Assembly: GCA_963580285.1 (NCBI GenBank)
Contig: OY757017.1
Coordinates: forward strand, 112,935,245-112,999,244
Origin: Lucinisca nassula
Lineage: Eukaryota; Mollusca; Bivalvia; Lucinida; Lucinidae
DNA: 64,000 nucleotides
Reading direction: 5' to 3'
Below the pieces are notes generated by a model. The model was given only the letters and a program-made list of their open reading frames with translations. It had not been told where the DNA came from and ran no database searches. Shown here piece by piece: positions 22,270 to 32,123 of this stretch. The translations under genes and the position numbers were made by a program. Every line of letters begins with the position of its first letter. Within the stretch, counting starts at the first letter, position 1.

Positions 22270-23100
22270 AATGGTGTACTATTGTTTTTTTGGGGGGAAA
22301 TTAGTTCCAAGGCGTATGAATACGTTTTTGCATTTGGCAAGATGGAAATCTCTTCAATTTGACAGCTACACTAATTTATCAGTGATGACAGGCTTCCAAG
22401 ATAGGCGATTTCATTATGGTATACGCAGGAAGAAGGCTACATAGCTGACTTTTCAAGGTATTTTCATTGATGATGGAGAAAATAAAATGTGGAAGGCATA
22501 ATTGATGAAATCTCAGCATTTCAGATTTACCGCAAGGAAAGGAGATGATGGCGCCCATCGAGAATAAACATGTCAAAAAAATCTGGTTTTCAATTCAGGT
22601 AGCCTTTTTGATAGAAAGCTTTGACCGAGTCGTTAGTATTTGATGTGAACTATTGATCTGCAGCTGTTTTAGTAACTTTTAAAAAGTCTATAAAGCGGTT
22701 TCCTTTTTTCCTGGTAAAAGTGAAAAATACAGAATTTCATTTATTTTCAAAGGCACAGGGATGTTGCTAATGCAAGAAAGTACTTGCTGTAATAACCGTT
22801 TATACCTCCAAACCTTTTTCTTGTGGGACATGGATTTTTAAACGGAAATCAGGATTATATTTTGGGGAAAATCAGCTTGCAAATCTTTCATCTATATTTT
22901 TCTTGTGCAAATGTATTGAGGAAACTTAAGATGTCCTGAGATAAAAGTACTTTCATAAATTTCTTTTCCGTTCACAAAAGGTTACTTTCGCTGTAATATA
23001 AAGGGCAGCTAAAATAATTTTCATCCTAGTTGTAATCTAAAACTGTTAGTTTAACACTTAAATACCACCATTTTAAACAAGAAGTGCAGATCTGGTAAAA
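22270..23100. other. AT-rich intron DNA, nothing recognised
   Basis: No repeat copy, ORF of note or hairpin was found here. Confidence 0.5.
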
Positions 23101-23500
23101 CGCAGCATTATGCCGCCTTTCTATGTTTTGATTCCATGGCCCAGTGAGATTCTATGATGGGGCGGTCTAAGTCCCTCTGGAGGGTGACCGAATAATCAGG
23201 GAGAATTATGGTCAGGTACACCCCAGTGTCACCAGCAAATAGGCGAACCCGGGACCACACATTGTCGGGTAGGTCGTTAAGGTATAATAACAATAATATT
23301 GTGCCTAGAACTGATCCTTGTGGTACACCTGAAGTAACTGGAACCTCATCTGAGTACTCGCATTCAAGTGCAACTGTCTGACTTCTCTCAATCAGAAAAG
23401 ACTTAATTCACTGGATAGTTAATCCATGCACCAGTAGCTTGCAAAGAAGCTTCATGTGATTCACCTAGCCAAAGGTCATGCTAAACCCAAGATAAGATCT
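23101..23500 (-). pseudogene. LINE reverse transcriptase fragment
   Basis: On the minus strand, VTSGVPQGSVLGTILLLLYLNDLP (motif B, split here for description: VTSGVPQGSV then LGTILLLLYLNDLP) is followed by RVRLFAGDTGVYL, motif C with FADD changed to FAGD. Upstream KLLCKLLVHG and IKSFLIERSQ match the region before motif B, with stops. It is a dead piece of a jockey/CR1-type LINE. Confidence 0.8.
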
Positions 23501-24085
23501 ATTTGTTGACCATTTAATCATGATCTGGTAAGGTCATAAACAAGCAGAATCACATGAGTGTCACAAGATCTGCGCTCCCAGGCTGTTGAGTATTTTGTGA
23601 TCATAAGGTATGTCCAAACCAAATCTTATGCGGCGAAATTTAGTTTCAACCTACAAAAATCCATTTTTTGAAGGATTTTCTGCTTGTCGGAATTTTGTAA
23701 ACCTGTCCCCGTAGAAAACCTAAAGCAAATTCTTATATGCCCATTATGACATAAAGACCACATTGGTAATGGGAAATTGTTTTTAAGAAATAGGTGCGAT
23801 ATGGGCATAAGAGCAATTTACGATCTTACTAGTGAGGAAGTGGTATTTTATAGTTTTGAACAGTTAAAGGCGAAATATGATATAAGGGCCACATTTTTAG
23901 ACTACCACCATGTAGTAAATAGTATTTCTCAAGTATGATAAGATCAAATTCACATGAATCGTGTATTTGCTGTTAAATTTAAACAAAATGTAGTTTGTAA
24001 CATATACTTTCAAGACTTGATTAGTTCAAAGAAAGGGAGTAGACTATTTATGATATTTTGGTTAGAGTAAACGAATACATTACAC
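23501..24085. other. AT-rich intron DNA, nothing recognised
   Basis: No ORF or repeat could be supported. Confidence 0.4.
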
Positions 24086-24414
24086 AAACAAAATGGCAAA
24101 CGGAGATAGGAGATAAAGTGGAAAAAGAGCATTAAAGACATTTCACGAGACAAAACTACGCGACTTCCAATACAAAATCAATAATAAAAATTTAGTAACA
24201 CATTCATTTCTATTTAAAATTAATAAAATCAGGGTTGTAGTTACTGTAATGAACAGCCAGAAAAAATCCATTATTTATTTCTTAGATGCCCAAAAGTAAG
24301 AACGTTTTAGACTGAACTTTAATCATGGTTGACCACAAATGTAAATCCAGAAATATCGCTAGAGGATCGTAAAATACTATTTTCACACGGTGGTAAAGCA
24401 GAAGTGGTCAATTA

Positions 24415-24465
<51 letters not shown>

Positions 24466-24560
24466 TTTAGCAAAATATTGTATATACGAAAACAAATTTG
24501 TTTCTATGAATAAAGTGCTTAGCGAGAGATACATTTCACTCATAAACAACAGGTTAGATA
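24086..24560 (+). pseudogene. 3' end of a LINE ORF2 with a microsatellite inside the frame
   Basis: Near 24147 one frame reads KLRDFQYKINNKNLVTHSFL. After a frameshift near 24230 another reads CSYCNEQPEKIHYLFLRC, a CxxC...H....C knuckle typical of the zf-RVT region at the C-terminus of some LINE polymerases, then VRTF, two stop codons, and NPEISLEDRKILFSHG. The same frame continues through a CT run and resumes as LAKYCIYENKFVSMNK, the usual ending of such proteins. The knuckle suggests a different LINE group from the jockey/CR1-type pieces at 15, 18 and 23 kb. Confidence 0.75.
24417..24459 (+). repeat. (TC)n microsatellite
   Basis: About 21 TC units sit inside the LINE frame and are read as alternating Ser and Leu. 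Confidence 0.95.
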
Positions 24561-25200
24561 AATTCTTTAAGACTAAAGCCCCTCTCTCGCCCAGCCCAGT
24601 GGAATTCGTTTCACTGACCGCTCCAAGGCGGTTCTTCTGTCGCTGTTTATTTTTGTTATGGTTTGTCTTTGAGTGTTTGTATCACTTATTTTATTTTGTT
24701 TTGGATATCGAATTGGCCATTTTGTGGAAAAGTAACTGTCCTTTTGGCTTTCCGCTATTGATGTTTCCATTAGGGTCTGTTGTTTCATGTTTGTGTTTCT
24801 TTCCCCTTTGGTAACTCTGGTGGGAGCTGTGGGTAAATTGTGTCGATTCCTGATCATTGCCTACACTTCTATGTTCTACATATAACTACTTTTACCCAAA
24901 CACTGATGATTCATGAGGCCTATTCCGAGTTAATGTTTATGTTTGGTGTCAGGGTTCTGTTTTCCGTCGACTATCTGCCACATATATAGTGCAGTAGACT
25001 TGTACCATTAGCTATAAAAGGCACATCTTGTAGAAAATACATGTACATTGTTACTACAGTTTGTTTTCTGCTCTCCCATGAAAGAATTTTATTATTATTA
25101 TTATTATTTTTTTTTTTTTTCAAATTGATTATCATCGTCTATTAGCCAATACGATGTTACACCCGTATGACTTTGTGCATTCTTTCATATCTTAACAATA
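24561..25200. other. Probable LINE 3' flank, then AT-rich DNA
   Basis: 24561-24900 could be the untranslated end of the LINE. It is T-rich on the + strand with no repeat match in the window. 25090-25120 is (ATT)n plus a T-run. No gene is seen. Confidence 0.4.
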
Positions 25201-25645
25201 TTTACTTTTCTGGTGAAAAATTGTGATAGTTTTCTCATTTATGCTTCAAACATGGCTGTTGGTGCTCGTTGGAACTGCCGCAGTGAAGTGGTTCTATCGA
25301 GTACCCACGGCGTATGTCATGGAGCAGGAATGAGAAAAATATTGTATACCCAGTCAGACGCGCATCTGACTGAGGTACTGAGGCCGACGATTATCATACG
25401 AGATATTTTGGCCAGCAATAATCGAGTGTATGTAAACATAAAGTGCAGATAACTCCATGTCAACAGACATACAACGTCTAAACAACGTCGTGTCAACGTC
25501 AATGCAACATCACTGCGATGCATTGACGCTGACGCAGCAAATTGTATACCCAGTTACAAAATATTGTAACCCCCAGTTCTCTCTCTATAAAGTTGGGTTT
25601 AAAGGGGCGTTCATTGCACGGACCTGTTATCGTAATGAATCGTCT
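25200..25645. mobile_element. GTACTC-type palindromic MITE (family E), interrupted
   Basis: It carries GGTGCTCGTTGGAACTGCC and its complement around a centre near 25290, GAGCAGGAATGAGAAAAAT, and the far arm (CTATAAAGTTGGGTTTAAAG, then GGACCTGTTATCGTAATGA). A 186-bp SINE-derived piece is inserted at 25355-25540. Confidence 0.65.
25341..25554 (-). mobile_element. 3'-truncated composite SINE B with a 14-bp duplication
   Basis: ATTGTATACCCAGT stands at 25341-25354 and 25541-25554. The 186 bases between, read on the minus strand, are a leader of about 150 bp followed by the first 35-40 bases of SINE B, stopping in the tRNA-like head after GCGCGTCTG. The leader also precedes the SINE B at 27458 in opposite orientation. 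Confidence 0.88.
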
Positions 25646-25799
25646 TATTATTAACATTGCTAGAGATACTCGCCTACCAGTCGAGAAAGACAGAAGACCA
25701 ACTTCTATCGTATATGTTGTCTAAACTGAAAAGCACTCACACAACCTTTCAATAATTCCCTGTCCCCTTTTTGTACTTTCTCTCATCTACTTACTTCTA

Positions 25800-26590
25800 A
25801 AATATGTTCTAGAAAGGGTTGTCCTTTGGAAACAAGGAATACACCACAAAACTGTAAACTAGATCGCGCAGTCGATGGCGCGCCATCGCAAATCCCCACT
25901 TTTGACCGCTTCACGGGACCCTTGGGGGCTGGTCCAAAAATTAATGTGCTCTTGCAGAAGCCATTCATGTATGTAACTCACACACCAAATTTGGTTGAAT
26001 TCCAATGAACGGTGTAGGAGGAGATAGCCGGACAGACGGACGGACGGACGAACGGACAGACGGAGGCAATAACAATATCCACACTTTTCTTCGAAAAACG
26101 TGGGGATAAATATGGAGTGTACATGTTTTCTGGACCAGACTAGCTAGTTTTGCCCAATTAGGCCTCATCAGTGACCCTAAAAAATTTCAAAATTCACCAC
26201 TGGAAGGGCAAGAAAATATAAACTACACTATGATGTTGGGCAGGGAGACATTTTACGACCTCCACACATTCCCAGACACCAGCTATAGTGACGTTAAATA
26301 TGTTCTAGAAATGGTTATCCTTTGGAGTGAGTGAGTGAGTGAGTGAGTGAGTGTTTGAGTTTTACGTCCCACCAACAGCTAAGGCCATACAGAGACGGGA
26401 CCTAGGTTTAAAGACTCATCCGAAAGTGTATATCCTTTGGAAGCAAGGAATGCACCACAAAACTGGAACATATGGAGTGTACATGTTTTCTGGGCCAGAA
26501 TAGCTAGTTTCGGCCAATAAGGCCTCGTCAGTGACCCTCAAACCTTTTCAAAGCTTTCCAAAATGTCGGCACAAGAATTTCAGAGAAAAT
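25800..26590. repeat. Diverged direct duplication with an HLE scrap
   Basis: 25800-25860 and 26100-26180 correspond to 26296-26326 plus 26431-26550 (shared TATGTTCTAGAAA, TCCTTTGGAA, CAAGGAAT.CACCACAAAA, GTACATGTTTTCTGG). Between them 26020-26100 holds a complement of an HLE head (GGACGGACGGACG and CGAAAAACGTGGGG). Confidence 0.6.
26316..26441 (-). mobile_element. Short SINE 3' fragment with (GAGT)n tail
   Basis: A 104-bp insertion (26327-26430) is flanked by TATCCTTTGGA at 26316-26326 and 26431-26441. It starts with GAGT repeats and TTTGAGTTTTACGTCCC, the complement of a SINE tail. The intact duplicate at 25810 shows the empty site. Confidence 0.8.
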
Positions 26591-26599
26591 AAGTTCAGT

Positions 26600-26892
26600 T
26601 AATATGGCATTAGGATAACACATCCGTGGGATATAGTAAATTTCTCAAACCTTAAAAAAGGCATCTTTTTCTGATGAAGATTTGTGATATTTTTCCTATT
26701 TATACTCCAAACATAGGTTTTGGATGCTCGTAAGAACCGCCTCATTGAGGCGGTTCTAACGAGTACCCACAGCCTATGTCTTGGAGCAGAACTAAGGAAA
26801 TTAATGTTATTCCCCATAAACCCCAGTTTTCTTTATATAAAATTGGGTTTAGTGGGGTCTTAATTTCACGGACTTGTTCATGTGATGGGAAG
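26600..26892. mobile_element. MITE family E, near full length
   Basis: The outer arm has AACACATCCGTGGGATATAG; then TTGTGATATTTTTCCTATT, the palindrome (AGAACCGCCTCATTGAGGCG at 26733), GCAGAACTAAGGAAA, and the far arm CACGGACTTGTTCATGTGA. Confidence 0.75.
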
Positions 26893-26943
26893 TGGTTTTA
26901 GGTGCTAGCTTTACGTAATAACGCCAAATTAGGTCATTACCTG

Positions 26944-27209
26944 CCGTCCGTATTTTTTTATTTTATTTTATTTTTTTTTGGTTTTGGTTTTACGGCCCTT
27001 TCAAGATTATTTCACCCGTATCGAGCGATCGTTAACCAGAGATGGGCGAAAACCAGAGTACCCGGAGAAAAACCACCTTACCTTCCGTTGCAGAACTTGG
27101 CGTCTCACATATGACCCGAGCGAGACTCGAACCACAGCGGTGAGAGACCTAATGATCAAGAGTCAGCACTCTTAACCACTAGGCCACGGAGGCCCGTTAC
27201 CGTCGGTAT
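26944..27209 (-). mobile_element. SINE family A, minus strand
   Basis: Full copy 26954-27199 with head complement CCACTAGGCCACGGAGGCC and a T-rich complement of the tail. The flanks CCGTCCGTAT and CCGTCGGTAT differ by one base and are the likely 10-bp duplication. Confidence 0.88.
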
Positions 27210-28016
27210 GATCATTTTCCACATTAATCTGGTACTTTTGAGTAACAAGTTCCGGAGCCGATGCTACACGCTATGTCAATTTCGTTGTTGCATCGACTTT
27301 GCTGCGTCAGCGTCAATGCATTGTTGTTTAGACGTTGTATGTCTGTTGACTTGGACGTTGTTTAGACGTTGGGTGTCTGTTGACATGGAGTTATCTGCAC
27401 TTTACATTTATATACACTTGATTATTGCTGGCCAAAATATCTCGTATGATAATCATCGGCCTCAGTACCTCGGTCGGATGAACGTCTGACTGGTGATCAG
27501 AAAGGCGCGTGTTCGGTACCTGCCGGGTCGGCAACATTCGTTCGTGGAGATAGATCATGAAATATTTTCCACGGCCATTCTCTACCACTGGGCATCCGCT
27601 GATTCAAGAAGGGCAGTTGTCAGTGGCGAAAGAGTGTGCACTGTACTGGTTAACTGCTGATGCCTCGGTCACAAATTCGGCGTACCCCGGCCGAGCTATA
27701 CTATACGTTGTGGTCGGCCGAGCAGTCCAAGCCGAGAAATGGGTGTCTGGCTCGGTTTTGGCAAAAAGTATGCCGTGTGGGGCCTAGAGAGACATCCGCC
27801 GGGAATCGGGCGGTGTCAGCCTAAGTTTTGCGGGGAAGCATCGGCGTATACGCCGGGCGGAAATAGGCCGGTGCACTGCAGGTTACCGACCGTATACCCG
27901 GCGATTGTTACTAGTCCCCGAGCATCGGTCGATGTTCCGCAGATGTCCGCCCAGTTCCCGGCCGCCGGACAAGGGACAGGTTTACCCCAGCCGGGAATTG
28001 TCCAGTTGTTCAGGGG

Positions 28017-28024
28017 TATATAAA
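28017..28024 (+). promoter_or_regulatory. TATA box
   Basis: TATATAAA stands 104 bases before the ATG at 28128, within GGGGTATATAAACTGC. The flanks are GC-rich, so this is not background AT sequence. Confidence 0.6.
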
Positions 28025-28127
28025 CTGCATCCTCTCCTGCCTATACAACAAATGGGTCAGCTCTGTTGGTGGGTGAACATCCTTTTTCTTGACGTCGAGG
28101 AAAACTTTCGAAGAAACGCGGAACAAG

Positions 28128-28610
28128 ATGCCTCTTATCCCACCACTGCACCTACCGTCACCCCAGGAAAGGATCCGGAGGTTACAGGAGTGGCTGCTTA
28201 GGGCTCGGCACCGTGCCAATGTGGTCTTTGCAACCTTGTGTGCGGGAGAAGAACTGCTACCGCTGATGGTGGATGAAGCAATGGATCGTGTACCGTCCTT
28301 TGCATGTGCAGTTATCAAACGTTTATGTACAATGCTCCCTACTGGTCTGCTAGAAACTGGCACCCATCCGAGATCGGGCCCTTATATAGTCGAGCATCAA
28401 TCAGCGATCGAGCGGCGCCAGTCGAAACCGGGATTCGTCCAGCGGATTCCGCTTGATCATCTGTCGGGCCTCGGCCGATTACTGCCCGATTATCTGATTG
28501 GTCGGGGTCCGCTTTACGACTACCGGATGCCAGCCGATGCCATCGACATCGACGTCGGTACGAGCTCTGCTCGACTTTTATCGATGTGCCACCGACCTAG
28601 AAGTCGGTGA
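28128..28610 (+). CDS. Hypothetical 160-residue protein of the GC-rich element
   Basis: The frame is open from 28089; the first in-frame ATG is 28128, preceded by AACAAG, and downstream of a TATA box. The protein is rich in Arg, Leu and Pro. It has a probable amphipathic helix (ERIRRLQEWLLRARHR), then LCAGEELLPLMVDEAMD, and a polar C-terminal half. No signal peptide, membrane segment or known motif is visible. A shorter frame starts at 28051 (50 codons). It could be the first exon of a transposase or accessory protein, or a chance ORF in GC-rich DNA. Confidence 0.35.
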   Translation: MPLIPPLHLPSPQERIRRLQEWLLRARHRANVVFATLCAGEELLPLMVDEAMDRVPSFACAVIKRLCTMLPTGLLETGTHPRSGPYIVEHQSAIERRQSKPGFVQRIPLDHLSGLGRLLPDYLIGRGPLYDYRMPADAIDIDVGTSSARLLSMCHRPRSR

Positions 28611-29165
28611 GTTTTCGGGGAGAATTTTAACTACGAGTTAAAATTTAACCGGGCCCCTCCCGACCACCACCGACGCCCCAACATCCGGCGGGACGCCGAC
28701 CGGACTCCAGCCCAATCTCACCCCATCGCAGTCCCCGAGTAGTCGGGCGGGGATCGAATAGTGATTTGTGACCGTGGCTTTACTTATAAGCCTGCCCAGG
28801 AAAAGTGTGGACAGGTAAACTGACCGGCTCAAAAATGACATAAAATAGTGTTGACTGGGCCGTTAGTCCAATACAAAACTAAACTGAGGTAGGGGTCTTT
28901 AACTTTAATGGAAGACACCCAGTCAGCGTAGAATGTCGGTCAAGCGTCGGCCCGACTATATATACATAGAATATTTATTTTCCGTCTTATACCGTTAACA
29001 AATATCATTAGCCCTGTATGGCTTTTACTTCTACAAAAACAGTGTAGAAGAAAAACAATCTTTTTGGTGCTGTTTGGGCAGGATCAAGATTTTCACCTTA
29101 CATCCTCATTCGAAGGATGGAGCAGGTCAAGGCATTCATCTCTGCAACTAAGTTTGACAACGCTG

Positions 29166-29204
<39 letters not shown>

Positions 29205-29284
29205 AATGAGCAGCAAGTAGGTAATGGTGTGTGTGTGTGGGGGGGGGGGGGGGGGGTGTGAATCATCTGAACTACGCCTACGTC

Positions 29285-29330
29285 GGGCCGACAGCGATAC
29301 GACATGGCGACATCGTATCGCTGTCGGCCC
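29285..29330. repeat. Perfect 18-bp inverted repeat, 10-base loop
   Basis: Arms 29285-29302 and 29313-29330 (GGGCCGACAGCGATACGA and complement). A second copy at 30152-30182 keeps an 11-bp stem. The stem is GC-rich, unlike its surroundings. Confidence 0.9.
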
Positions 29331-29360
29331 AATGTTGGCCCAATGTGGTGCGCTAGCCCA

Positions 29361-29404
<44 letters not shown>

Positions 29405-29437
29405 ACACTGAGCAACATGTTGGGCATGGCACTTTTA

Positions 29438-29742
29438 GAGCCCATAGGGGCTTGAAGAAATATATGGGCTGCAAAATGCTTCTACGCAGAGCTGAATCCG
29501 GCCCACACACTAGTACTGGTAAACCGCTTAGACGATCTAAGCCTGTCCAGGAACCGGGGTGCGAGGCGGACCGTACACGCTAATAAACCCTATTGGTTTC
29601 ATTGGGCGACAGGGCTTGAGATGTCATTTCATCCAAATGTCGGGTAAAAGTCCCACAAAATTGAAAACAACGTCTCCAAAATGATCTTATGACCTTTACA
29701 GTGTTGACGGGGACGTTAAACCTCAAATCAAACAAAAACACT

Positions 29743-29744
<2 letters not shown>
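29438..29744 (+). mobile_element. SINE family C, headless copy
   Basis: From AGGGGCTTGAAGAAATA through GTACTGGTAAACCGCTTAG and CCTATTGGTTTCATTGGGC to GACGTTAAACCTCAAATC and a CAAAAAC tail. It sits inside the GA-rich block. Confidence 0.85.
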
Positions 29745-29780
<36 letters not shown>

Positions 29781-29983
29781 GGGAGAGAATGACGTCATTC
29801 ACGGAGTTCTATATTTTTGTCGCGAAATTAAAAAAAAAGACCTAACTGGGATCCTCTGGCACCGTCAAAACCTAGATACCATGCACCTAGCTACATGCGC
29901 GTCACACTCAGAGAGAGAGAGAGAGAGAGAGAGAATGGACAATATGTAGGCCACGATAAGAAAGCATTGAGCAACATGTAGGC

Positions 29984-30043
<60 letters not shown>

Positions 30044-30268
30044 AATGAGCAACATGAAGGCCAGAGAGAGAGAGAGAGAGAGACGAATGAGCAACATGAA
30101 GGCCACAGAGAGAGAGAGAGAGTAAATCGCATGAATGGTGCGTCTGACCGAGAGCGATACGACATGGCGACGTCGTATCGCTGTCTGCCCGATGTTGACC
30201 CACTGTTTCAACATTTAGCCCATAATGAGTGAGAGAAAAAAACTTAGCAACATGTTGGCCATAGCACT

Positions 30269-30332
<64 letters not shown>

Positions 30333-30390
30333 ACTGGGGAACGTGTACGCCATGGCATGCTGAGAGAGAGAGAGAGAGAGAGAATGACGG

Positions 30391-30762
30391 AATTTCATTC
30401 CATTTTACACATTGGAATTCGCATAAAAAGTTTAAAAGAAGTTCACTATACTACAATCTACGATTTCTGTCACAACAATTGTGTGTAACGATGTTGAGAT
30501 GATCCCTGCATACCTTTCTAGGTATTTACCGCATGACGTCATTATTCACGCGCGTTGTAGTTTTGTCGCGAAATTAAAAATAGACTAACTGTGTTCGTAG
30601 CATAGTTAGGAAAACCGTCTCATAAAACTTAACCTGTGATCATAATTGTTCGCAATATTACATAAAACTCATTCATTTGTATTATTTTAACAAAAAATAC
30701 CCGATATATGTAAAAAAAAAAATTAAGCACTTTTTTTCCGACAGCTCAATAATGCACCTTTA
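30391..30762. repeat. AT-rich segment ending in the TTAAAGGTGC repeat
   Basis: TGACGTCATT and TTTTGTCGCGAAATTAAAAA at 30534-30580 recur at 29792-29835. The end AGCTCAATAATGCACCTTTAA (30742-30762) is the complement of 12201-12221. Confidence 0.55.
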
Positions 30763-31096
30763 AGAATGGGATAGCGGCCTTGGTAGCTCAGTCAGTTGCA
30801 TGTCTGACTGGTGATCAGGAGGATGCAGGTTCGAAACCTGTCAGGGTTGGCAACATTATTTCATAGAAATTGATCATGAAATATTTTCTACGATTATTCT
30901 CTCCCTTCCGCTAATTCAAGAAGGGCAGTTGTCAGTTTCTGGCAAAAGAATGTGCACTGTACTGGTTAACCGCTTACATATAAGCATACCCAGGAAAAGT
31001 GTGGATATGTAAACTGACTGGCTCAAAATGACCTAAATAGTCTTGACTGGGCCATTAAACTCCAATACAAACAAACAAACAAACAAAAGAATGGGA
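30762..31096 (+). mobile_element. SINE family B, full copy with duplications
   Basis: Head CGGCCTTGGTAGCTCAGTC with B box GGTTCGAAACC, body, and a (CAAA)n tail. Perfect 10-bp duplication AAGAATGGGA at 30762-30771 and 31087-31096. Confidence 0.92.
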
Positions 31097-31307
31097 CAGT
31101 AAGACCTGAACAATCAGTGTTTACTCAGATCAGACTGCAAGGGAGCAGACTACACAAGTTTAAACTTTGTTTATGCTGAAAGCTCAAACTTATTTAAGCC
31201 ACAATAAGTTACAATGAAACATATATCTCTAGAAAGGCACACTGCAAAAACAATGCCAAACCAGAATTTTTTGTCACTTTATATTTTGGAGATACTGTAA
31301 ATGTAAG

Positions 31308-31657
31308 TACAGTAGAACTTCGATGGCTCGAACACCGATGGCTCGTTTACCATGGATGTGTCAAACCCATTCTTGAGCCCCTTGCGAAATCCTCTACATA
31401 AGAAATAGTGGGGGATAATTTAGGAGATTTTAGTCTTTTATCTTGCAAATGTATGCTGTGTGTACTCATTAGAATCGCCTCGATGAGGCGATTCTAATGA
31501 GTACACACAACATACATTTTCATTATAGAAGACCGAAAAGATGTCTAAAAGTATCTCGTTATGCCTCCTGACAGTAACCCTCAGTGGCTCGAACTACCCC
31601 TGTCTCGAACAGATTTTCATGGTCCCAAAGGTGTTCGAGCCATTGAAGTTCGACTGT
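31308..31657. mobile_element. MITE family P2 (Tigger-like), second copy
   Basis: CAGTAGAACTTCGATGGCTC at 31310 and its complement ending CTG at 31655, flanked by TA. The central palindrome at 31446-31512 is nearly perfect (GTACTCATTAGAATCGCCTC and complement). It ends 160 bp before the next rhophilin exon. Confidence 0.85.
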
Positions 31658-31817
31658 ATTAAAGACAGTTGATTTAATGCTCATTGAAGTATTAAAACAT
31701 TCGGTCATAAGAAAAGCTAAAGTGAACCCAATGTTGTTTATACCTCATTGGTGTTAGTAAGATCAGCTCAAAGACACATATTTGCTTGCACATGGTTCTG
31801 TTTATATTGTGTTACAG

Positions 31818-31938
31818 CCAAGGCCCACCTGAGAGAGTCTCTGATCTGCCATGAAGAGGCACTCCGACTCCACAACCTATGTAAGCAGCTCAGGAAAATT
31901 GATACTTTTATGGGAATACTAAAGAGAGCCCATGAAAG
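31818..31938 (+). CDS. RHPN2: Rhophilin-2-like, BRO1 C-terminal helix exon
   Basis: Acceptor GTTACAG ends at 31817; donor AAAG/GTAGGT lies at 31938/31939. The 121-bp exon encodes KAHLRESLICHEEALRLHNL and CKQLRKIDTFMGILKRAHER, the long helical block with the HEEALR motif that marks the end of the BRO1 domain in rhophilins. It enters in phase 1 (G+CC = Ala) after the 20-kb intron 2, and leaves in phase 2 (AG+C = Ser). The charge pattern fits a BRO1 amphipathic helix. This phase match with the exon at 11750 argues that no exon is missing between them. Confidence 0.95.
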
Positions 31939-32123
31939 GTAGGTACCCAAAGTTAACATGAGGTAAGGATTTTGAAGTGTGGAATTCTCTTGAACATTTT
32001 TGATAATTGGTACAGTGTAGACTTCTTTGTGAAGTGAGAACACACAATATTTTATTTCGTTAAAGTTAAGAAGTTTGTCATTGAATGATGGTCAAAAATT
32101 CTTTCCTTAATGAAGTCCTTTTT

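Larger units (their letters stand above)
27662..28778 (+). mobile_element. GC-rich 1.1-kb insertion with inverted ends, unknown family
   Basis: The ends GCCTCGGTCACAAAT (27662) and ATTTGTGACCGTGGC (28764-28778) are complements with one mismatch, with weaker similarity further in. It splits a SINE B, so it is a real insertion. Its base composition is far more GC-rich than all neighbours. It holds a TATATAAA box and a 160-codon ORF. The flanking duplication is not clear; TTA/TGA is possible. I do not recognise the family. Confidence 0.72.
27285..28880 (+). mobile_element. Composite SINE B interrupted by a 1.1-kb insertion
   Basis: The leader at 27285-27457 includes ACGTTGT.TAGACGTTG and GTCTGTTGAC twice. 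The SINE B head starts at 27458 (CGGCCTCAGTACCTCGGTCG). The body runs to about 27660 and resumes at 28779 with TTATAAGCCTGCCCAGGAAA and ends TTGACTGGGCCGTTAGTCC. The leader is inverted relative to 25355-25540. Confidence 0.8.
29160..30390 (+). repeat. (GA)n-rich block with recurring spacers
   Basis: At least nine GA tracts lie at about 29168, 29365, 29747, 29910, 29986, 30064, 30107, 30271 and 30363, of up to 60 bases. Spacers recur: GAGCAACATG(T/A)(A/T)GG(C)CAC between tracts, and a longer unit with GCGATACGACATGGCGAC at 29290-29440 and 30150-30270. A G-run is at 29238-29258. All ORFs here are Ser-Leu or Arg-Glu repeats and not genes. Confidence 0.85.

Noticed and set aside
29093..30488. Several ORFs of 80-120 codons in the GA block, on both strands
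   Set aside because: They are translations of GA/TC tracts (Ser-Leu or Arg-Glu repeats) and SINE pieces. They have no domain and overlap each other.
13945..31000. tRNA genes at 3154, 13945, 27458, 30775 and 12884
   Set aside because: A and B boxes are present, but the cloverleaf is degraded and each is followed by a shared body and tail and often flanked by duplications. They are SINE heads.
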